Shown here: positions 60,214 through 64,000 of the stretch, piece after piece
How positions within the stretch are numbered: the first letter of the stretch is position 1
Layout of the letters: every line of letters begins with the position of its first letter
From: SAR202 cluster bacterium
Lineage (GTDB): Bacteria > Chloroflexota > Dehalococcoidia > Lucifugimonadales > Lucifugimonadaceae
Reading direction: 5' to 3'
DNA: 64,000 nt
NCBI GenBank assembly: GCA_009392285.1
Contig: VFGU01000012.1
Span: 100,045-164,044 of the forward strand
Translations under genes and position numbers: made by a program
Notes under the pieces: model-generated
What the model was told of the DNA's origin: nothing
The model's input: the letters and a program-made list of their open reading frames with translations, nothing else
Databases searched by the model: none

Positions 60214-60905
60214 TGAAGAAAAATATTATTATTAATGGAATAAACGATGAGTCTCGAGCTTTATACGAGGACCTTTTGGATCATGATTTAAATGATGTGG
60301 TATTTATAGATTCAAATAGAGATTTAGTTAATGATTTAAACTATAAATCTGACACTCCAATTGCATATTTAGGCAATCCTATTTCTCCTGAATTTTTAGA
60401 ATTTGTTGGTATTAATAGAGAAGATTCTGAAGCTATATTTGTTTCCATGACAAATAGTGATCCAGTTAATCTAATTTCCTGTGAAATTGCAAAATTAAAA
60501 TATGAATTATCACAAGTAATATCTATTGTTAATAGTAAAGAAAACATTCCTCTTTTCAATGCTAATGGGATAAGTGAATTAGTATTGAGAGAAAAATCTA
60601 TAATAGAGATAATACTTAACACTGCCGGGGTGACATTGCCAGTACGACTGATGGATATACAGTCAAAAGGAACATCAGTATGGTCAATAAGAATACCTTC
60701 AGGATCAGAAATAATTGGCAATGACTTGTCTAAATTAAAAATTCCATTTAGGGCAATAATTTTAGGGAAAATAGATAGCAAAGGAAATCCTTATCAATCA
60801 ACCGAGAATGTAGATATCGAGGAGGACGATACTATATTAATTATTTCTTCAAACAGAAATGAAGAATCAATGACAAGATTTTTTCAAGGGAATGAAAATG
60901 GTTAA
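60213..60905 (+). CDS. Divergent TrkA-family protein (RCK_N plus RCK_C)
   Basis: 230 aa. RCK_N core is IIINGINDESRALYEDLLDH, then DVVFIDSNRDLVNDL and ISPEFLEFVGINREDSEAIF. The Gly-rich nucleotide motif is lost. RCK_C is recognisable (SIRIPSGSEIIGNDLSKLKI, VDIEEDDTILIISS). It overlaps pheA by 14 bp. With the solo RCK_N protein it makes three RCK-like proteins beside one transporter subunit. Confidence 0.75.
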   Translation: MKKNIIINGINDESRALYEDLLDHDLNDVVFIDSNRDLVNDLNYKSDTPIAYLGNPISPEFLEFVGINREDSEAIFVSMTNSDPVNLISCEIAKLKYELSQVISIVNSKENIPLFNANGISELVLREKSIIEIILNTAGVTLPVRLMDIQSKGTSVWSIRIPSGSEIIGNDLSKLKIPFRAIILGKIDSKGNPYQSTENVDIEEDDTILIISSNRNEESMTRFFQGNENG

Positions 60906-61734
60906 TAGTTCAAATATTGGTTATCTTGGACCTAAAGGTACGTATAGTTCTAAGGCTTCAGAATTGTACTCCACAAAACTAAATCAAGTCCCTTTCAATT
61001 CTATAAATGAGGTTTTAGGCTCATTGAAAGATAAAACTTGTGACCTAGTTATAGTGCCTCTTGAGAATAGTATTCAAGGATCAATTGTTGAAGTATTGGA
61101 TTTTCTTGCAGATGAAGAAAATAATTATAATATTGTTGATGAACTTAATTTAAATATTAATCATTCAATATATACACTTAAAAGATTTAATAATCATAAT
61201 TTTGAAGTAATTTTCAGTCATCCTCAAGCTTTAGGTCAGTGTTATAAATATATAAATAATAATTATGCGAATGTAGAATTGAAAATTTCTAATAGTACAG
61301 CAGACTCTATTAATGATTTAGAAGAATATAATGCTCCAGGTGCATTTATAGGACCTCCTTGGTTGAAGGATAATGAGAAAGTCATCTTGATAGGTGAAAA
61401 TATTCAGTCCGTAAAGAATAATGTAACTAGATTTGTGATAATCAGTAATGATTTTCGCAAAGAAATAACTCATAATGATAAAACATCACTAGTAATATCC
61501 TTTAATGGTGATTCTCCTGGATCTTTATATAATGCCTTAGAACCTTTTGCAGTAAGTCAGATAAATATGACAAAGATAGAATCTAGACCAACCAAAGAGA
61601 AACTAGGAAATTATTATTTTTTCATTGATGTGGAAGGCAATGCAAAAGATGAAAAACTTTCTTCGTGTCTAAGTAAAATTGAAAAGATATGCAATTTAAA
61701 GATCTTAGGGTCCTACCCAATCTTTAAAGGTTAA
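60892..61734 (+). CDS. pheA: Prephenate dehydratase with ACT domain
   Basis: 280 aa monofunctional enzyme: prephenate to phenylpyruvate. Catalytic domain: NIGYLGPKGTYSSKA, VPLENSIQGSIVEVLDFL and NVTRFVIIS (TRF motif). C-terminal ACT domain with SPGSLYNALEPFAVSQINMT and ESRPTKEKLGNYYFFIDVEG, which binds Phe for feedback. The start overlaps the upstream RCK gene by 14 bp; the stop interlocks with the YtxH gene. Confidence 0.95.
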   Translation: MKMVNSSNIGYLGPKGTYSSKASELYSTKLNQVPFNSINEVLGSLKDKTCDLVIVPLENSIQGSIVEVLDFLADEENNYNIVDELNLNINHSIYTLKRFNNHNFEVIFSHPQALGQCYKYINNNYANVELKISNSTADSINDLEEYNAPGAFIGPPWLKDNEKVILIGENIQSVKNNVTRFVIISNDFRKEITHNDKTSLVISFNGDSPGSLYNALEPFAVSQINMTKIESRPTKEKLGNYYFFIDVEGNAKDEKLSSCLSKIEKICNLKILGSYPIFKG

Positions 61735-61985
61735 TCTTCTTCAAGTTCTTCTCTAAGAGAATCTGCAACCCTTTTACCTTCATTAGTCGCTTCTATTATT
61801 CTTTCTCTTGCAAATTCAGTTAAATCTTTAGCTTTATCTCGCCACTCATTACTTGCTTCAGTTAGAATTGCCCTAGTTTCATCTCCAGGCCTAGGGGCAA
61901 AAATCAAGCCACCAATCAGGCCCATTATACCTCCAATTATAAATCCACTCGAAAATCCTGAATCATTATCATTACTCATTATCAT
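61731..61985 (-). CDS. YtxH-domain protein
   Basis: 84 aa (82 if starting at ATG 61979). One N-terminal membrane helix with small residues (FIIGGIMGLIGGLIFAPRPG) followed by an amphipathic helical tail (RDKAKDLTEFARERIIEATNEG). This is the layout of YtxH/gas-vesicle GvpP-like stress proteins. Function unclear. It overlaps the upstream membrane protein by 14 bp and has a stop interlocked with pheA. Confidence 0.85.
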   Translation of the reverse strand: MIMSNDNDSGFSSGFIIGGIMGLIGGLIFAPRPGDETRAILTEASNEWRDKAKDLTEFARERIIEATNEGKRVADSLREELEED

Positions 61986-62298
61986 TACTCTTCTTTCCCT
62001 TTTTTGAATTTTTATTAGCTGCTTTTTTCCTCTTATTTTTACTTCTCTTTGATACTGAGTCAGTAAATTTTTTGAGTGTTAGAGCCCCATTAATAATACT
62101 TGCAAAAGGTTTTGGAACAGTTTCTTTTATCTTATTTTTTAAAGAATCAATCTCATTTATTGAGCCTTCTATATAGCCAATTATCTTTTTTACTCTAATA
62201 AAAATAATCAATATTAATATCGTCGTAGTAAACAAAAAGATAAAACTAGAAATTATTCCAAATATTATCAATATGTCTCTTATTGAAGCTATAGTCAT
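61972..62298 (-). CDS. Small membrane protein with basic tail
   Basis: 108 aa, no family recognised (DUF948-like outline). One N-terminal membrane helix (IIFGIISSFIFLFTTTILIL), a short coiled helix (NEIDSLKNKIKETVPKPFA), and a very basic C-terminus (KRSKNKRKKAANKNSKKGKK). Co-transcribed with the YtxH protein, with which membrane partners of this outline are often found. The 89 bp upstream, before the rpoD stop, is very AT-rich with palindromic AATTAATT tracts and no clear terminator. Confidence 0.65.
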   Translation of the reverse strand: MTIASIRDILIIFGIISSFIFLFTTTILILIIFIRVKKIIGYIEGSINEIDSLKNKIKETVPKPFASIINGALTLKKFTDSVSKRSKNKRKKAANKNSKKGKKSNDNE

Positions 62299-62387
62299 TT
62301 CACAAATTTATTTATGATTAATTAAATTGATATTAACAATAAAAATTAATTTGGTAAATTATTTATAATTAATTATTAACTAATTAC

Positions 62388-63905
62388 TTAATAACTTTGA
62401 TCTATAAAATCTTTTAATTTCTTAGATCTAGTAGGATGTCTGAGTTTCCTAAGAGCCTTTGCTTCTATCTGTCTGATTCTTTCTCTGGTAACACCAAATT
62501 CTCTTCCTACTTCTTCAAGAGTTCTGCTCCTCCCGTCTTCTAACCCAAACCTTAATTGAAGAACTCTTTGTTCTCTAAGATTCAAACTTTCTAATACCAT
62601 TCCCACATGTGACTTTAGTAAATTATTGGATGCTGCTTCAACTGGAGACAGAGATTTTTCATCTTTTATAAAATCAGCCAAATGAGAGTCATCTTCTTCT
62701 CCTATAGGAGTTTCTAAAGAGACGGGCTCCTGTGAAATTTTTAGGATTTCTCTAACTTTAGATGGAGGGAGATCCATTTCTTGTCCAATTTCCTTTGTAG
62801 TTGGCTCTCTTCCATACTCTTGTACTAATTTCCTACTTACCCTTAGTAATTTATTTATGGTTTCTACCATATGAACTGGTATTCTTATAGTTCTTGCTTG
62901 GTCTGCAATCGCTCGTGTTATTGCTTGCCTTATCCACCATGTTGCATATGTACTAAATTTATATCCTTTTCTAAATTCAAATTTTTCCACAGCCCTAATT
63001 AATCCAATATTTCCTTCTTGGACTAAATCGAGTAAGGACATACCTCTTCCAATGTATTTTTTAGCTACACTTACCACTAATCTTAGATTTGCCTGAACTA
63101 AGTGCTCGCTGCACTGCTTGGCATTATATTCTAATTTAGATATGTGATTTTTTAGCAATCCTTCAAGATCTTCATCTGTAAAATTTCCTATAGGTATATT
63201 TTTTCTTTTAGTTTTCTTCTTTAATATTTTTATTTCGTCTTCATCATCAAACATATGCTCAAACAGCCAGTCCGGGAATATTTGTATTCCTGCTGATAGA
63301 TCAGAAATATTTGTATGTATTTCCTCCTCTGACATATTTAATGAGTCAGACATCTCTCTTATCATTTGTTCTTGTTCTTCGGATTTAGTGGCACTATTAA
63401 GAAAATCTTCAATTCCTCCGGTTAAAATGTTTTTTACATTCAAATCTGTAGCATCTTCGGGCTCTGTTTTTTGTTTTAATTCTTCTATTAGGTCAGTGTT
63501 GGATCCAATTTTTTTTAAGAAATCTTTTAACATAAAAATATTTGGATTATCCTGATCAGCATTCTCTCTAAGGAAATTTTTTATTATCTTCCCATTTTCT
63601 ACTTGCTTAGCTAAATCTTTTTCGCCTTGTGCATTTAATAAATTTACCTTACCTATTTCTCTTAAATACATTCTTACAGGATCATCAGTTATATCTGCTT
63701 CAGTAATGCTTGCTTCCCATGTTGGATCTTCTTCAATCTCGTTTACTTGATCTTGGGTTGGTTCGCCCCAAGAATCAGTGAATTCAGAAGTTGCTCCTGG
63801 AAGCAATTTCCTTAATACTCTTGAAGCATCTTGGTTGCTCTCATCATCATTAGAATCTGAAGTAAAAGATACTGATATTGAATTTAATGGATCGTCTTGT
63901 GTCAT
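62388..63905 (-). CDS. rpoD: Primary RNA polymerase sigma factor RpoD/SigA
   Basis: 505 aa sigma-70. Region 1.2 has [20 protein letters not shown], a non-conserved acidic region follows, then region 2 ([39 protein letters not shown]), region 3 ([13 protein letters not shown]) and region 4 ([20 protein letters not shown], then [10 protein letters not shown]). Its presence as the principal sigma agrees with TTGACA/TATAAT-like promoters seen in the window. The start overlaps the upstream partial gene as ATGA. Confidence 0.96.
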   Translation of the reverse strand: MTQDDPLNSISVSFTSDSNDDESNQDASRVLRKLLPGATSEFTDSWGEPTQDQVNEIEEDPTWEASITEADITDDPVRMYLREIGKVNLLNAQGEKDLAKQVENGKIIKNFLRENADQDNPNIFMLKDFLKKIGSNTDLIEELKQKTEPEDATDLNVKNILTGGIEDFLNSATKSEEQEQMIREMSDSLNMSEEEIHTNISDLSAGIQIFPDWLFEHMFDDEDEIKILKKKTKRKNIPIGNFTDEDLEGLLKNHISKLEYNAKQCSEHLVQANLRLVVSVAKKYIGRGMSLLDLVQEGNIGLIRAVEKFEFRKGYKFSTYATWWIRQAITRAIADQARTIRIPVHMVETINKLLRVSRKLVQEYGREPTTKEIGQEMDLPPSKVREILKISQEPVSLETPIGEEDDSHLADFIKDEKSLSPVEAASNNLLKSHVGMVLESLNLREQRVLQLRFGLEDGRSRTLEEVGREFGVTRERIRQIEAKALRKLRHPTRSKKLKDFIDQSY

Positions 63906-64000
63906 CGGTTTTGGTTAGATTGCATTTCTTTTAATAATTTATTAGTAGTCAAACTATCTTTTATTACGTTGTCTATTGTGTCTGCATTAGATTCAAGACC
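63902..64000 (-). CDS. C-terminal end of an upstream gene, probably DnaG primase
   Basis: Absent from the ORF track. On the minus strand 32 open codons run from base 64000 to TGA at 63902-63904, overlapping the rpoD ATG. The fragment ends [20 protein letters not shown], a helical tail. In many bacteria dnaG lies directly upstream of rpoD, so a primase C-terminus is likely by context. The fragment alone cannot prove it. Confidence 0.5.
   Translation of the reverse strand, partial: GLESNADTIDNVIKDSLTTNKLLKEMQSNQNR

Noticed and set aside
60341-60781. 146 aa minus-strand ORF inside the divergent TrkA gene
   Set aside because: Opposite a recognisable RCK protein whose frame is continuous with its neighbours; a shadow ORF.
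62299-62387. Very AT-rich palindromic region considered as a replication origin or matrix site
   Set aside because: Only 89 bp, no DnaA boxes visible, and such tracts are expected at this base composition.
1-64000. Search by eye for CRISPR arrays, insertion sequences and prophage genes
   Set aside because: No regularly spaced repeats, transposase, integrase or phage structural genes were seen.

Overview
The window is a compact, AT-rich bacterial chromosome segment of roughly one-third G+C. Genes abut or overlap on both strands. No stretch above 300 bases lacks a gene; the largest gaps are about 190 bases and hold promoters and leader sequences. I see no rRNA, CRISPR array, insertion sequence or prophage. 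Gene content suggests a free-living aerobic heterotroph. Supporting genes are a caa3-type oxidase, two mannonate dehydratase-like enzymes, an enolase-superfamily sugar-acid dehydratase, a xanthine dehydrogenase-family molybdoenzyme, a DUF5679-like protein and many lipoproteins. Together these fit a marine Chloroflexota of the SAR202 type, but this is inference from gene content only; no phylogenetic marker was searched.

Layout. 0-6 kb: DUF1289 protein (partial), mannonate dehydratase-like enzyme, rsmG, a bona fide formylglycine-generating enzyme with a metallopeptidase-like lipoprotein, and hflK-hflC. 6-14 kb: a minus-strand operon of aldo/keto reductase, trpS, trpE, a second trpE-like gene, trpG, trpD, trpC and trpF, behind a hairpin and a small DUF5679-like gene. 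14-19.4 kb: pheS-pheT-moeA-hypothetical. 19.4-24.1 kb: coxB-coxA-coxC-coxD with a diheme CuA subunit. 24.2-29 kb: rdgB-moaA, a fructose-bisphosphatase carrying a C-terminal HTH, class I aldolase, an RNase HI-MoaC fusion, and tRNA-Met. 29-34.6 kb: glycosyltransferase-like protein, CDP-alcohol phosphotransferase-like protein, enolase-superfamily enzyme, histidine phosphatase and a DPPR-synthase-like UbiA protein. 34.6-41.7 kb: pstS behind a probable Pho box, aquaporin, lipoprotein, tRNA-Arg, a tandem duplicated membrane protein gene, hydroxypyruvate isomerase, two thioredoxin-fold lipoproteins and tRNA-Val. 41.7-47.2 kb: a phosphonate biosynthesis cluster (cytidylyltransferase, split phosphonopyruvate decarboxylase, PEP mutase fused to a nucleotidyltransferase, Fe-type alcohol dehydrogenase) plus a second mannonate dehydratase. 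47.2-49 kb: two more members of the lipoprotein family seen at 36.5 kb, flanking a DUF805 protein. 49-53 kb: a three-subunit molybdenum hydroxylase and a ubiquitin-like sulfur carrier. 53-64 kb: ileS of eukaryote-like type, htrA, a Ktr/Trk potassium system with extra RCK-like proteins, pheA, YtxH protein, rpoD and probably the end of dnaG.

Connections. moeA, moaA, rnhA-moaC and the MoaD-like protein would supply molybdenum cofactor to the 49-52.7 kb hydroxylase. trp genes, pheA, pheST and trpS form an aromatic amino acid theme. The phosphonate cluster predicts PEP to phosphonopyruvate to phosphonoacetaldehyde to 2-hydroxyethylphosphonate to a CMP-activated phosphonate, probably for decorating a surface lipid or glycan. 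The pstS gene with its Pho box shows that phosphate supply is regulated. The most unusual items are the RNase HI-MoaC fusion, the FBPase-HTH fusion, the phosphonate cluster with two different nucleotidyltransferase folds, the three-member glycine-rich lipoprotein family, and the zinc-ribbon protein that has lost all its cysteines.
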